Shown in pieces: positions 1 to 8,979 of a DNA stretch of 40,562 nucleotides. Position numbers and translations under genes: made by a program. The stretch is from contig URFQ01000013.1 of NCBI GenBank assembly GCA_900547195.1, forward strand, positions 1 to 40,562, written 5' to 3'. Numbering within the stretch: position 1 is the stretch's first letter; every line of letters starts with the position of its first letter. The notes beneath the pieces were generated by a model. The model did not search any database. It saw only the letters and a program-made list of their open reading frames with translations, and had not been told where the DNA came from. The stretch comes from an uncultured Butyricicoccus sp. Lineage in GTDB: Bacteria > Bacillota > Clostridia > Oscillospirales > Butyricicoccaceae.

Positions 1-21
1 CGAAAGCGTGGTTTCGATCGA

Positions 22-81
22 AGGCTGTTCGAAAAACATAGTTTTTCGACAGCCTGAAAGCTCCCGCTTGCAGGAGCTTTC
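22..81 (-). terminator. Tandem hairpins downstream of rodA
   Basis: Two inverted repeats lie just beyond the rodA stop. One has 9-bp perfect arms (56-64 with 73-81). The other pairs 22-37 with 41-55 and has one bulged base. Neither is followed by a clear T-run on the minus strand, so a role in rodA transcription ending or mRNA stability is inferred from position only. Confidence 0.4.
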
Positions 82-85
82 CGGT

Positions 86-1210
86 TCATCGTTTGAGCCA
101 GCTTGGTTTTTCGCGCATGCGCACGCCCGCGGCAATGCCGAGCGCGGCGTACATAGTAATGACAGACGAACCGCCGTAGGAAAACAGCGGGAGCGTGATG
201 CCGACCACAGGGAACAGGCCGATGCACATGAGGATGTTCTCGAAGGTCTGGCTGAGGAACATGCCTGCAATCCCAAGCGTCAGCACCGCAGAAAAGGTGC
301 TGTTCGCGGTAAAGCTGACATAAAACAGGCGCAGGATCAACAGGCTGAGCAGCCCGAGGATGATGATGCAGCCCACAAAGCCAAATTCCTCGCCCGCGAC
401 GGCGAAGATGAAGTCGGTGTGCTTGCCGGGGAAATTGGAGTGCTGCATCTGGTTGCCCTGCAGGAAACCGGAGCCGAATACCTCGCCCGCGCCGATGGCC
501 AGCTTGCTTTTCTGGGTATGCCATGCGGTGGCGGCGTCGATGGAGGGGTCAAACAGGACGAGAATGCGGTTCAGGCGGTAGGCACGGTCGCCGGAAAAAA
601 TCTGCCAGATAAACGGCACGGACGCCAGCGCGACCACCGCGCCGCCCGCAAACCATTTGAGGCTCAGCCCCGCGCCGAACAGCATAATGATAAAGATAAA
701 CACATAAGAAAGCGCGACGCCCATGTCGTGCGACGGGACAATGACCGCGCCCATAATGATTATTAAATGGATGCCCAGCCCGAGCAGGGTACGCCAGTGG
801 TTCATGCGGTCATACTCGCGCTCCAAATGGGCGGCGAAGGTAAAGATAAAGAGCACCTTGCCAACCTCGCCCGGCTGGATGCCCACCGAACGGAAACGCA
901 GCCAGCTGTGGTTGCCGCCTTCCCCATAGCCGAGCGGGGTGTACAGCAGCAGCTGAAAGCCGATGTTGAGCAGCAGGAACCATTTCCAGTACCGCGACAT
1001 ATCCTCGAGATCGAACAGGCTCATGAGAATGAACATGAAAAACCCGATGGCGGCCGACGCCAGCTGGATGATAATGTACTTGTCTGAGTCCATGCTGCGG
1101 GTGGCGGAATACACCAGCACAGCGCCAAAACCGGAACAGCACAGAGCCAGGAATAATAAATATAGATCGGTATGTTTAAAATAATGGCCGATCGAATGAA
1201 ACGCGCGCAC
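86..1210 (-). CDS. rodA: RodA/FtsW/SpoVE-family (SEDS) cell-wall polymerase
   Basis: This is a polytopic membrane protein of 374 residues, the usual size for SEDS-family peptidoglycan glycosyltransferases, which polymerise lipid II at the membrane during elongation, division or spore cortex synthesis. About ten hydrophobic segments are visible. Family landmarks include the NHSWLRF and QPGEVGK motifs in the first third, SHDMGVAL in the middle, the loop containing HTDFIFAVAGEEFG, and the C-terminal PLFSYGGSS motif. The start is a GTG at 1210 preceded by a strong GGAGGTGA site four bases upstream. PVVGITLPLFSYGGSS is shared by RodA and FtsW, so RodA is favoured mainly by the short length and lack of a long tail; FtsW or SpoVE remain possible. 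No penicillin-binding-protein partner is in the window. The gene is divergent from fhs. Confidence 0.85.
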   Translation of the reverse strand: MRAFHSIGHYFKHTDLYLLFLALCCSGFGAVLVYSATRSMDSDKYIIIQLASAAIGFFMFILMSLFDLEDMSRYWKWFLLLNIGFQLLLYTPLGYGEGGNHSWLRFRSVGIQPGEVGKVLFIFTFAAHLEREYDRMNHWRTLLGLGIHLIIIMGAVIVPSHDMGVALSYVFIFIIMLFGAGLSLKWFAGGAVVALASVPFIWQIFSGDRAYRLNRILVLFDPSIDAATAWHTQKSKLAIGAGEVFGSGFLQGNQMQHSNFPGKHTDFIFAVAGEEFGFVGCIIILGLLSLLILRLFYVSFTANSTFSAVLTLGIAGMFLSQTFENILMCIGLFPVVGITLPLFSYGGSSVITMYAALGIAAGVRMREKPSWLKR

Positions 1211-1371
1211 GGCGTCACCTCCAATGTCTTAGGTTTTTATGATACCACAAATCGCCGCAATACGCGACTGGGATTTTGTAAAAATTTTTGCCGGCGGGCA
1301 GGCCTCGTCAGAATCCACAAGTGTTGCCCGAAAATTCACGAAAATTGGGAATGTCTGCGAGGAAAGGGCAT

Positions 1372-1379
1372 GCTATAAT
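1372..1379 (+). promoter_or_regulatory. Probable extended -10 promoter of fhs
   Basis: TGCTATAAT is a perfect extended -10 element about 60 bases before the fhs start. No good -35 sits at 17 bases, which is common for extended -10 promoters. The same TGCTATAAT string occurs before the ABC operon at 26364. Confidence 0.55.
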
Positions 1380-1439
1380 GATATTATGAAAAATTACGCG
1401 CAGCGCGCGTATAGAGAGACAGGAAGGACGGTAAATTGG

Positions 1440-3110
1440 ATGCTCACAGATATTGAAATTGCACAGGGCTGCAACATGAAACCCATTGCCGAGGTCGCCA
1501 CGGCAGCGGGCCTCGATGCGGATGACCTGGAGTTCTACGGCAAATACAAGGCCAAGCTTTCCGCGGACGTATGGAAGAAGGCCGCGGGCCGGGAGAACGG
1601 CAAGCTGGTGCTTGTGACCGCCATCAACCCGACCCCGGCGGGCGAGGGCAAGACCACCACCACCGTCGGCCTCGGGCAGGCCATGGCAAAGGCGGGCAAG
1701 AACGCTATGATCGCCCTGCGTGAGCCGTCCCTTGGCCCGGTGTTCGGCATCAAGGGCGGCGCGGCCGGCGGCGGCTATGCGCAGGTTGTCCCCATGGAGG
1801 ACATCAACCTGCACTTCACCGGCGATATGCACGCCATCACGGCGGCGAACAATCTGCTGTGCGCGATGCTGGACAACCATATGCAGCAGGGCAATGCGCT
1901 CGGCATTGACCCGCGCCGCGTGATTTTCACCCGTGTGATGGACATGAACGACCGCGCGCTGCGCAATATTACCATCGGCCTCGGCGGAAAGATGAACGGC
2001 GTGCCGCGCGAGGATCATTTTATGATCACGGTTGCGAGCGAAGTCATGGCGATCCTGTGTCTGGCGAGCGATTTGCAGGACCTCAAAAAACGCTTTGGCA
2101 ATATCCTTGTCGCGTACAATTACGCGGGCGAGCCGGTCTATGCCCGCGACCTGAAGGCCGAGGGCGCGATGGCCGCACTGATGAAGGACGCGATTAAGCC
2201 CAACCTGGTGCAGACCCTCGAAGGCACGCCATGCCTGATGCACGGCGGCCCGTTTGCGAATATCGCGCATGGCTGCAACAGCGTGCAGGCAACGGGGCTG
2301 GCGCTCAAGCTGGCCGATATCGCCATCACTGAGGCGGGCTTCGGCGCAGACCTCGGCGCGGAAAAATTCATGGACATCAAGTGCCGCAAGGCCGGCCTGG
2401 CGCCCGACTGCGTGGTGCTGGTTGCTACCGTGCGCGCACTGAAGTATAACGGCGGCGTGGCGAAGGCTGACCTCAATGCCCCGAACCTGAACGCGCTGGC
2501 AAAGGGCATTTGCAATCTGGATGCGCATCTGGACAACATTGCAAAGTTTGGCGTGCCGTGCGTGGTTGCCATCAACGCGTTCCCGACCGATACGGCCGAG
2601 GAAATGGAGTTTATCCGGGAGCACTGCGCGGCGCGCGGCGTGCGTGTGGCGCTCAGCGAAGTATTCGCTAAGGGCGGCGAAGGCGGTTTGGCGCTGGCAA
2701 ACGAAGTGCTGGCGGTGCTAGACGAAGGCAAGGCCGATTTCCACACCCTGTATGGCGATGATATGCCGCTGGTGGACAAAATTCAGACGGTTTGCACCAA
2801 GGTGTACGGCGCAGCGGATGTAAACATCCTGCCCGCGGCGGCCAAGGAGCTTCGGAACATTACCGAGATGGGCTACGCCAATTTGCCGGTTTGTATGGCT
2901 AAGACCCAGTATTCGCTCAGCGACGACCAGACCCTGCTCGGCCGTCCGCGGGGCTTCACGATCACCGTGCGTTCGGCGCGTCTGGCCGCAGGCGCGGGCT
3001 TCGTGGTCTGCGAGACCGGCGCGATCATGACCATGCCCGGCCTGCCCAAAGTGCCGGCCGCGGAGAAGATCGACGTGAATGCGGACGGTAAAATCATTGG
3101 ATTATTTTAA
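1440..3110 (+). CDS. fhs: Formate-tetrahydrofolate ligase
   Basis: ATP-dependent ligation of formate to tetrahydrofolate gives 10-formyl-THF, the entry of formate into the one-carbon pool and the methyl branch of the Wood-Ljungdahl pathway. The enzyme is cytosolic and usually a homotetramer. From ATG 1440 the product is 556 residues, the normal size for a monofunctional bacterial enzyme. It carries the TPAGEGKTTTT P-loop near residue 60 and the family-typical EPSLGPVFGIKGGAAGGGYAQ region, with a well-conserved C-terminal end. The frame is open further upstream to 1239, but AGGAAGG at 1421 favours 1440; ATG 1386 is the main alternative. The gene is monocistronic, ending at a strong terminator. 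No other Wood-Ljungdahl genes are adjacent. The quaternary-amine demethylation locus 7 kb away could use the same folate pool, but this is inference. Confidence 0.97.
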   Translation: MLTDIEIAQGCNMKPIAEVATAAGLDADDLEFYGKYKAKLSADVWKKAAGRENGKLVLVTAINPTPAGEGKTTTTVGLGQAMAKAGKNAMIALREPSLGPVFGIKGGAAGGGYAQVVPMEDINLHFTGDMHAITAANNLLCAMLDNHMQQGNALGIDPRRVIFTRVMDMNDRALRNITIGLGGKMNGVPREDHFMITVASEVMAILCLASDLQDLKKRFGNILVAYNYAGEPVYARDLKAEGAMAALMKDAIKPNLVQTLEGTPCLMHGGPFANIAHGCNSVQATGLALKLADIAITEAGFGADLGAEKFMDIKCRKAGLAPDCVVLVATVRALKYNGGVAKADLNAPNLNALAKGICNLDAHLDNIAKFGVPCVVAINAFPTDTAEEMEFIREHCAARGVRVALSEVFAKGGEGGLALANEVLAVLDEGKADFHTLYGDDMPLVDKIQTVCTKVYGAADVNILPAAAKELRNITEMGYANLPVCMAKTQYSLSDDQTLLGRPRGFTITVRSARLAAGAGFVVCETGAIMTMPGLPKVPAAEKIDVNADGKIIGLF

Positions 3111-3123
3111 AAGAATATGGAAA

Positions 3124-3191
3124 GGGCACGCTGGGAAGGCGTGCCCTCAGCCTGCCCAAAAAAGCCCAGCTTAAGCTGGGCTTTTTTGGGC
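3124..3191 (+). terminator. Strong terminator of fhs (palindromic)
   Basis: A first hairpin (3124-3146, GGGCACGC stem) is followed by a perfect palindrome at 3154-3191 with 19-bp arms centred on 3172/3173. Its GC-rich stem is flanked by A6 and T6 runs, so it can stop transcription from both directions and insulates fhs from the convergent GntR gene. Confidence 0.9.
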
Positions 3192-3285
3192 AAGCTACCC
3201 CCAGCACAGCCGAGGGATTTATTCCAGGAAAAAATTTGTGGACAAAATCATAAGTGCGAACGTTCCAGAAAAGACGGAGAACGTT

Positions 3286-4002
3286 TTATGGCCGTGTGCG
3301 CATAATGGTAAAATGAAATAAATCGCTACGCAAATAATCCAAAGAGTACAAAACTGGATTACCGCGCGAGTCATAGTGATATTGCCGGAAGCCAAAAGCA
3401 TCACAGCCTTCTGGAAGCTGTAAAAGCATTCTCAACCGGTCATTTTTGTCCGGAATAAACAGTTCAGTAAGCGACCGGCTGATTTGGATTTCTTGGCTTT
3501 CTTCGAGATATGTAAATAATGAAGGTGGGATGCAGTTATCCAGCCCTTCTGCGTATTTTAACGGAAGATAACTCAGGCTTGCAGAGATCGCACCAAAATC
3601 AGCATGGCGGAGCCGCTGTAAAATAAAAAAATTCTCTGTTTCAGGTAATTCAAAAAAACGAGCAATATTTGCCGGGGCCGGGCCAATAAAGTGCTTGGAC
3701 TCTGACGCCTTTTCCTGAATTCCAGCATCAGCAATCATCTTGTGCATACTTTCAAGCTCAGATAAATTATTTGAAATACGTCGCGGACGCTCCAGAAGAT
3801 ACGTGCCGGAACCATGCTTGGAAAGCAATACCCCATCGCTGCGTAGAAGTCCAATTGCCTTTCTCCAAGTTTCGCGGCTTACGCCAAGCAACGCCGACAT
3901 ATATGTTTCGGATGGAATTTTGCCGCCTGGCTGAAATTGGCCCTCTCGGCATAAGTCCAAAAATTTTTCTTTGGCACAAAGCGCAGAAGATTTGTGCTTC
4001 AT
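3286..4002 (-). CDS. GntR-family regulator with UTRA ligand-binding domain
   Basis: This 238-residue transcription factor has an N-terminal GntR winged helix-turn-helix (about residues 5-70), with the typical PGGKIPSE, VSRETWRKAIGLL and HGSGTYL motifs. A UTRA effector-binding fold follows (about 95-235), including the FILQRLRHAD strand and the closing NPVLYSLDYLRSDLFHF. UTRA regulators (HutC/FarR group) usually bind a small metabolite such as a sugar phosphate, phosphonate or histidine derivative, which releases the operator. It is divergent from the sodium:solute symporter at 4429 across 426 bases holding repeated ATAAGGAT words, so local control of the symporter and the hydrolase genes beyond it is likely. 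The ligand cannot be read from sequence. The gene is clearly AT-richer than fhs. Confidence 0.88.
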   Translation of the reverse strand: MKHKSSALCAKEKFLDLCREGQFQPGGKIPSETYMSALLGVSRETWRKAIGLLRSDGVLLSKHGSGTYLLERPRRISNNLSELESMHKMIADAGIQEKASESKHFIGPAPANIARFFELPETENFFILQRLRHADFGAISASLSYLPLKYAEGLDNCIPPSLFTYLEESQEIQISRSLTELFIPDKNDRLRMLLQLPEGCDAFGFRQYHYDSRGNPVLYSLDYLRSDLFHFTIMRTRP

Positions 4003-4151
4003 ATTCGTTGTGTCCTCCTGTTTAATATCTTAGCTGCTATTTTGAAAGAAATTTGTTTTCAGTGTTTCATAAAAATTCTACTGAGGATAGATAGAAGCGC
4101 TATTGTGTGTGGCTTTCAGCGGGGAAACGCGCAAACCTGCTTCCCATATAG

Positions 4152-4281
4152 ATAAGGATGGAGAATTTAAAAAATATCCTTATATGTGACCGCAAACTGC
4201 CAAACCGATTCTTGCAATCAGTTCAAGTCAATTATATATGGGATGGCATGAATTGCAAGGCATATTTCAAATATAAGGATA
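4152..4281. promoter_or_regulatory. Repeated ATAAGGAT words in divergent intergenic region
   Basis: The intergenic region 4003-4428 carries ATAAGGAT at 4152-4159, its inverted form within TATCCTTATAT at 4175-4185, and ATATAAGGATA at 4271-4281. The last two are exact 11-bp inverted copies. Their number and position between a regulator and its likely target suggest operator sites. The rest of the region is AT-rich and I see no gene in it; the short ORF from 4158 has no convincing start site. Confidence 0.4.
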
Positions 4282-4428
4282 ATATTGGTGTATATGCACA
4301 AAAAATTTTTCATCAACACAGCATATCGACAGAATATTCAAAGTGGTATAGACAAATTATTGGCGGTGACGTATAATAAGCCCATAAAGTCGACTATACA
4401 ACTTTTTGAGAAGAAAGGAAAAGGACTT

Positions 4429-5946
4429 ATGGTTTCAGGACAATATGCATTAATATTTATTGCAGGATTCTTTTTGTACATCGGTTTGATGATACTGATC
4501 GCCTACCTTACCAGCAGAAAAGGAACAACAAAAGGCGAGGATTATTTGATGGGCGGCCGTAATGTCGGCTTGCTTTTGTTAATTTGTACGGCAGCCGCTA
4601 CAGCGGTGGGAACCGGCACATCGGTCGGCGCAACGGCAAATGGTTTTCGTGATGGGTGGTTAGGTGCGGTTTATCCTTTGGCTAACGCGATCGGCCTTGT
4701 CACAGTAGCATTCTGCTTTTCCCATGTTCGGAAATACAAATTCCGTACTCTTTGCGAAGAATTGCAGTTCTATTATGACGGCAGCCCATATATGCGGAAA
4801 TTTATGTCTGTTGTCATTTTTGTTGTATCAATTGTATGGGTTGGCAGCGCTATCAATGGCGGAGCCAACTACCTGGCCTATTTGATTGGCATGGATATAA
4901 TTCCCGCCAAAATTATCACCGTTTTTGCATTTGGTGTGTATGTCTTTGTTGGTGGATACATGGCAGTTGTTTGGACCGATGCCATTCAAGCGGTATTGCT
5001 GTTCGGCGGCTTTGTTATGATTGCCATTCTTGCGATCCCGGCAGCTGGCGGATTCGAGACGATTAAAGCGGCTTATGAGGCCGCAGGCAATCCGGGGGCA
5101 ATGACCGCGTTTGGATTGGGTTCGAAAGGCGTTTTGGGAGTGTTGGCTGTTGCTCTGGCTTCCTATTATGGCGCAATGGCAGGACCGACCGCTCATATGC
5201 GCGTTTATACTGCCAAGAGCCCCCAGACCGCACGCAAAGCAATCTTGATTGCCGCTCTGGTTGTTGGCTGCTTTTCCGTTCTGCCTGCAATCGTTGGCAT
5301 GTCCGGTTTTACCATTGCCACCGACATGGGGATGGAAAGCGTGTTGGCGAACCCGGATTTCACTTTTGCCTTTATGGCTACAACGGTATTTCCGCCTGCA
5401 ATTGGTCTGATTTGCCTGATTGCCGGCCTGTCTGCTATCATGTCCTCGGCCGATTCGGATGCCATCGCGGGTGTAACAACGTTCTTAACCGATGTATATG
5501 CACTGGTTTTCAAAAAGCCTGTAGAAGATAAAGACATCCCCAAGTATTCTCGTGCAATTTTGGTCATTATGCTGGCAGGGGCGTTTGGAATGACGATTTT
5601 TGCCAGCGACATTATGAGTTACATTAACAATGTCATTGGATCGTTTACGCCTGGTATGGCTGTTGCATTGCTGGTTGGACGTTTTTGGAAGCGTGCAACC
5701 TGGCAGGGAGGAATCGCGACGCTGGCAAGCGGCATCGTATTTGGTGTTTGCTATCTGATGATTCCTTCGCTGAATGCATGGATTACAAGCACCTTTGCCG
5801 GCCCTGCGCTACCGGTTACAGTTGTTACCTTTGTAATTGGTACGATCGTTAGTCTGGTTACTCCCCCTTCTATACATACAGAGGAGGAGAGAGTCGCGTT
5901 GGTTTTGGCTGAACGCAATCAGGAGAAAACCGCATCCATTCGGTAA
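4429..5946 (+). CDS. Sodium:solute symporter family (SSF) transporter
   Basis: This 505-residue integral membrane protein has about 13 hydrophobic segments, the layout of the SSF family (sodium-coupled uptake of sugars, amino acids, carboxylates or pantothenate). Family marks are the early GEDYLMGGRNVG motif after the first helix, the TAVGTGTSVGA segment, and the signature region AGLSAIMSSADSDAIAG in the second half. The start ATG 4429 follows an AAGGAAAAGG ribosome site; an upstream in-frame extension to 4285 lacks one. It is divergent from the GntR/UTRA regulator and followed by a hairpin and the hydrolase trio. The substrate is unknown, but may be the compound processed by the downstream PHP or metallo-beta-lactamase proteins. 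Confidence 0.92.
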   Translation: MVSGQYALIFIAGFFLYIGLMILIAYLTSRKGTTKGEDYLMGGRNVGLLLLICTAAATAVGTGTSVGATANGFRDGWLGAVYPLANAIGLVTVAFCFSHVRKYKFRTLCEELQFYYDGSPYMRKFMSVVIFVVSIVWVGSAINGGANYLAYLIGMDIIPAKIITVFAFGVYVFVGGYMAVVWTDAIQAVLLFGGFVMIAILAIPAAGGFETIKAAYEAAGNPGAMTAFGLGSKGVLGVLAVALASYYGAMAGPTAHMRVYTAKSPQTARKAILIAALVVGCFSVLPAIVGMSGFTIATDMGMESVLANPDFTFAFMATTVFPPAIGLICLIAGLSAIMSSADSDAIAGVTTFLTDVYALVFKKPVEDKDIPKYSRAILVIMLAGAFGMTIFASDIMSYINNVIGSFTPGMAVALLVGRFWKRATWQGGIATLASGIVFGVCYLMIPSLNAWITSTFAGPALPVTVVTFVIGTIVSLVTPPSIHTEEERVALVLAERNQEKTASIR

Positions 5947-5957
5947 ATATACGAATC

Positions 5958-5987
5958 TATGGGCAGCTTGGAAGCAGGCTGCCCATA
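5958..5987 (+). terminator. Hairpin after the symporter
   Basis: A 10-bp perfect stem (5958-5967 with 5978-5987) begins 11 bases after the symporter stop. The T-run is weak, so it may be a leaky terminator or a processing hairpin between the symporter and the hydrolase genes. Confidence 0.55.
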
Positions 5988-6204
5988 CTTTGCATAATGT
6001 ATAGGAACTGCCGGCAAACCTGTTGGAACAAAATACGTGTAAAATAGTAAATCTGATTTTCCGTTTCATTGTCGCTTTCAGGGATATGAAGCACAATGGA
6101 TATTGATCTTCTTATGTGGCATACATGGGTTTATAAGCCGGTTCATTGCGTCGATAAGGTCGGGAAATTCAGCGTTACAGCCTGTTTTTTTATTTGGAGT
6201 GACT

Positions 6205-7227
6205 ATGAAACTTTATTTTTTGAGTGTTGGCTATGGAGAGGCTATCGTCTTGCGTGATGGAGACCAATGCCTGGTTATTGATGGCGGGCCGGGTGCAGAG
6301 GATCCGGCATATCAGCATGCAGGGACGATTCGGTTGGCAGATTTTCTAAGCCAACAGGGCATTCGTAAGATCAATTATATGATTTGCACCCACCTGCACA
6401 ACGACCATCTAGGCGGTCTTGCTGACGTGGCTGAACAATTCTGCGTGCAAGAATTTTGGATTAATTGTTGGCCGACCGAATCGCCTGCGCAAGCGATTGC
6501 TACAGCATTATCATCGGGCAAAGATGACCTGAGCCTGTATCTTTTTGCGACTGGCCTGCGACATTTAGAGCGCCTAAGAAAAGCTTTTGCGGCACAGGGC
6601 ACTATTGTGCGCGAACGGGCTGAGACATCATCCTATGAGACGCTATGGCCGGGTTGCCGGATTCGCCTATTCGGCATGGATCGAGATCAGATTGACCGCC
6701 GTCGTACGCAGTTCCATGCGTTTTGCCGTGAAAACGATGCAGATAAACTGCGAAATTCTATGCGAGATTTTGATAAAGAAGAGAATAAATGCAGTTTAGC
6801 GTGCAGTTTGGGTATGAATCATATCGTTGCTATGCTGACCGGCGACTTATGCAGCGGCTGGGATGAACGGTGTGCGGCGCCGGACTTCCCTAAGGGAGAT
6901 ATTTTGAAACTTACCCATCACGGACAACGAGATGGCATGCCAATGAGCCTGACCGTGGCGTGTGATCCACAGGTTTTTCTGATGTGTGCCGATGCCGAAC
7001 GTACCTTTCATAGTGCATGCGATGAGGTGTATGATCGAGCCAAAGAATATTTGGCGATGCATAACCGCAAAAACCATGTATATACGACAGGGCTGCTTTC
7101 TGAAACATTTGGCCGGAGAAACGGACGTCCTCCGTGTGCGTTATGTTGTTCGGTTGACGAGCAGCTGCATTGTATACCGTATTATTCAAAAAAAGGGGGG
7201 ATGGAATTTGGTTCTCTTTCGCAATGA
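6205..7227 (+). CDS. Metallo-beta-lactamase-fold hydrolase (ComEC C-domain-like)
   Basis: A soluble protein of 340 residues starting at ATG 6205 after a TGGAGT ribosome site. It begins with the MKLYFLSVGYGEAIVL strand and VIDGGPG turn typical of the ComEC/Rec2-type metallo-beta-lactamase hydrolases. It has the metal-binding HLHNDH motif (H63, H65, D67, H68), a later LTGDL aspartate and a THHG histidine, so the dinuclear zinc site looks complete. Family members hydrolyse phosphodiesters or related esters. There are no membrane segments, so it is not a DNA-uptake channel. The last 20 bases overlap the next gene, indicating translational coupling with the 158-residue protein and the PHP hydrolase. 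The substrate is unknown. Confidence 0.83.
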   Translation: MKLYFLSVGYGEAIVLRDGDQCLVIDGGPGAEDPAYQHAGTIRLADFLSQQGIRKINYMICTHLHNDHLGGLADVAEQFCVQEFWINCWPTESPAQAIATALSSGKDDLSLYLFATGLRHLERLRKAFAAQGTIVRERAETSSYETLWPGCRIRLFGMDRDQIDRRRTQFHAFCRENDADKLRNSMRDFDKEENKCSLACSLGMNHIVAMLTGDLCSGWDERCAAPDFPKGDILKLTHHGQRDGMPMSLTVACDPQVFLMCADAERTFHSACDEVYDRAKEYLAMHNRKNHVYTTGLLSETFGRRNGRPPCALCCSVDEQLHCIPYYSKKGGMEFGSLSQ

Positions 7228-7684
7228 GTATTGCTGGACATCTGAGGATGCGCAGCATGATGTGATCTTCTCATTTTCCTGTCCAACTGAGATACAGGAA
7301 ATAAGGATATCATTTTCGTTTTCTCCAGCCTTTGAAACAGAAAAATCGATATGCTTACCTCGGATTGAAGACGCACTGGGACGCTACTATGATAGTTATT
7401 CCCGCGCATTGCAACCGATGGAAAGTTTAAGATTCCTGCCAATAAAAAACCTGATTACGCTTTCAGTCAGCAAGGATGGGAAATATCTTGGAAATGCCCA
7501 TCGATGGGAACCCGAGCAGGAGCATGTTTTCACAGCAGTATCAGCTTCACGTGGATTCGTCCCGCCAGAGAAGCTTTCTGGCGAATGGTCTGGTATGTTG
7601 CATTTGCATGAAATCATTTCCCTGCAATGTAGAGGCACGCTGTATATCGAAGGGAGATCGGCGAATGATTTGGTATCCAGTTGA
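7208..7684 (+). CDS. Uncharacterised 158-residue protein between two hydrolases
   Basis: I do not recognise this protein. The best start is TTG 7208, preceded by a run of six G at 7195-7200. The frame stays open further upstream but there overlaps the metallo-beta-lactamase gene deeply. The product is soluble, has no signal peptide and is rich in beta-strand-like segments. It overlaps the preceding gene by 20 nt and the following PHP gene by 20 nt, so the three are probably made together. In some CehA/McbA-like PHP proteins an extra beta-rich domain precedes the PHP domain; this gene could be that domain as a separate chain. That comparison is inference. Confidence 0.65.
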   Translation: MVLFRNEYCWTSEDAQHDVIFSFSCPTEIQEIRISFSFSPAFETEKSICLPRIEDALGRYYDSYSRALQPMESLRFLPIKNLITLSVSKDGKYLGNAHRWEPEQEHVFTAVSASRGFVPPEKLSGEWSGMLHLHEIISLQCRGTLYIEGRSANDLVSS

Positions 7685-8639
7685 ACTGCACACACATACA
7701 GAGCATAGCGATGGTGATTTTACTGTTTCCGGTTTGGTTCATGCGGCCACACAGCGTGGCTTTGCAGCGGTGGCACTAACCGATCACAATACGGCCTCGG
7801 GGATGCAGGAGTTTTTGCGTGCCGCCGGTCAGGCAGGGATAATCGGCGTGCCGGGTATTGAGTGGACAACTTACCATGGGCATATGCTGGTTCTCAGGGA
7901 AAATGGGTATACAGACTGGCGTGGGGTGTCCCCGGAAATGATTGACGGTATGATCGCCGCCATTCATCGAAATGACGGGTTGGTTGGCATCGCACATCCG
8001 TTTGCTTTATCCAATCCGATTAACACAGGCTACCATTGGTCGTTTCAGGTTGCCAATTGGGAGGCTATTGATTTCCTTGAGGTTTGGTCGCGTGATGACG
8101 CGCCAAGTAAGGTACAAAGTCTACGCGCCCTTCTGTTATGGGAGCAATTGCTAAATCGAGGGTGCCGGATCACCGCGACCAGTGGAAGGGACTGGCATCG
8201 AGAGGATAGCTCTGCCTACACCCATACTTATGTGGGGGTGGAAAAGGCTCTGACACTGGATGCAATTTTGCAATCGATAAAAAATGGTTGCGTTTGTCTG
8301 TCTGCTGGTCCTTTGCTGACGATGCATGGAACGGATGCAAGAGGTAATACATGGGAGATTGGCGATGAAGTTATCCCGGGTGATACAGAAATCGAATTGA
8401 AATTGGATTTTGATACGATGACGAAAGACTGGGATTATGAACAGGTAAAGGCCGAGGAATTTTGCTTGGTGCATAATGGAAACATACTGTGGCGTGGAGC
8501 GATACAGCCGCATAGGAGATTGCATCTTACATTATCACCCGGATGGCTTCGCGCCGATCTTGTCGGAACGTACTTTGGGATATCGAACCAAAAGGTAGCG
8601 CTTACCAATCCGATTTTTATAAAGCAGAATACTTTTTAA
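7665..8639 (+). CDS. PHP-domain metallohydrolase (CehA/McbA-like)
   Basis: A protein of 324 residues from ATG 7665 with an AAGGGAG ribosome site nine bases upstream. PHP motifs are clear: ELHTHTEHSDG (H9, H11, D16), LTDHNT (D40, H41), a glutamate in PGIEWTT, GIAHPF in the middle, and SGRDWH near residue 180. These residues bind two or three metal ions in PHP phosphoesterases and in the CehA/McbA carbaryl-hydrolase-like group. It is the last gene of a coupled trio with a metallo-beta-lactamase-fold protein and an unknown protein. Two unrelated metallohydrolases in one translation unit, next to a transporter and a UTRA regulator, suggest uptake and stepwise hydrolysis of an organophosphate or ester. 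The substrate is not known. Confidence 0.85.
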   Translation: MIWYPVELHTHTEHSDGDFTVSGLVHAATQRGFAAVALTDHNTASGMQEFLRAAGQAGIIGVPGIEWTTYHGHMLVLRENGYTDWRGVSPEMIDGMIAAIHRNDGLVGIAHPFALSNPINTGYHWSFQVANWEAIDFLEVWSRDDAPSKVQSLRALLLWEQLLNRGCRITATSGRDWHREDSSAYTHTYVGVEKALTLDAILQSIKNGCVCLSAGPLLTMHGTDARGNTWEIGDEVIPGDTEIELKLDFDTMTKDWDYEQVKAEEFCLVHNGNILWRGAIQPHRRLHLTLSPGWLRADLVGTYFGISNQKVALTNPIFIKQNTF

Positions 8640-8979
8640 CCCGGCTACATTTGTATTATTTGCCAGATAGTTATCTATAGATCGGTTGGTAACTTATTCT
8701 GTAGCTCATAAAAGAAGATTGAGAGGTTCATGTAGAATACGATATTTGTATCTGGAATGCGAAAAGGTGGCTATTGTGGAAAGCATCGTGCGGTTTGTTG
8801 CAAGGCCTGTTACCCAAGAAATCACGGAATGCTGTGGTTATATACTTTTTGCTAAGATTTTTGTTAAAAACAGGTTCTGCTGTGTTTTATTCTGTACGGA
8901 CTCGTGATGTTTTGCCAAAAAGAAGCATGTGAGAGCAAATCAAAATTATATTGTTTAAGTGAGTGAGGAGGCGAACTGT
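8640..8979. other. 340-base region without a recognised gene
   Basis: This is an AT-rich stretch between the PHP gene and the MgtC-like gene. A 73-codon frame from 8686 has no ribosome site and no recognisable motifs. A leader controlling the MgtC-like gene could lie here, but I could not recognise a magnesium riboswitch or a convincing terminator hairpin. Confidence 0.4.

Noticed and set aside
1308..2624. Long minus-strand frame opposite fhs
   Set aside because: It is antisense of a highly conserved GC-rich gene; the sequence has no family pattern.
4158..4376. 72-codon ORF in the regulator-symporter intergenic region
   Set aside because: It has no ribosome site, AT-driven composition and overlaps the putative operator words.
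8640..8979. Magnesium (M-box) riboswitch before the MgtC-like gene
   Set aside because: I could not recognise the conserved core or a terminator/antiterminator pair in the leader.
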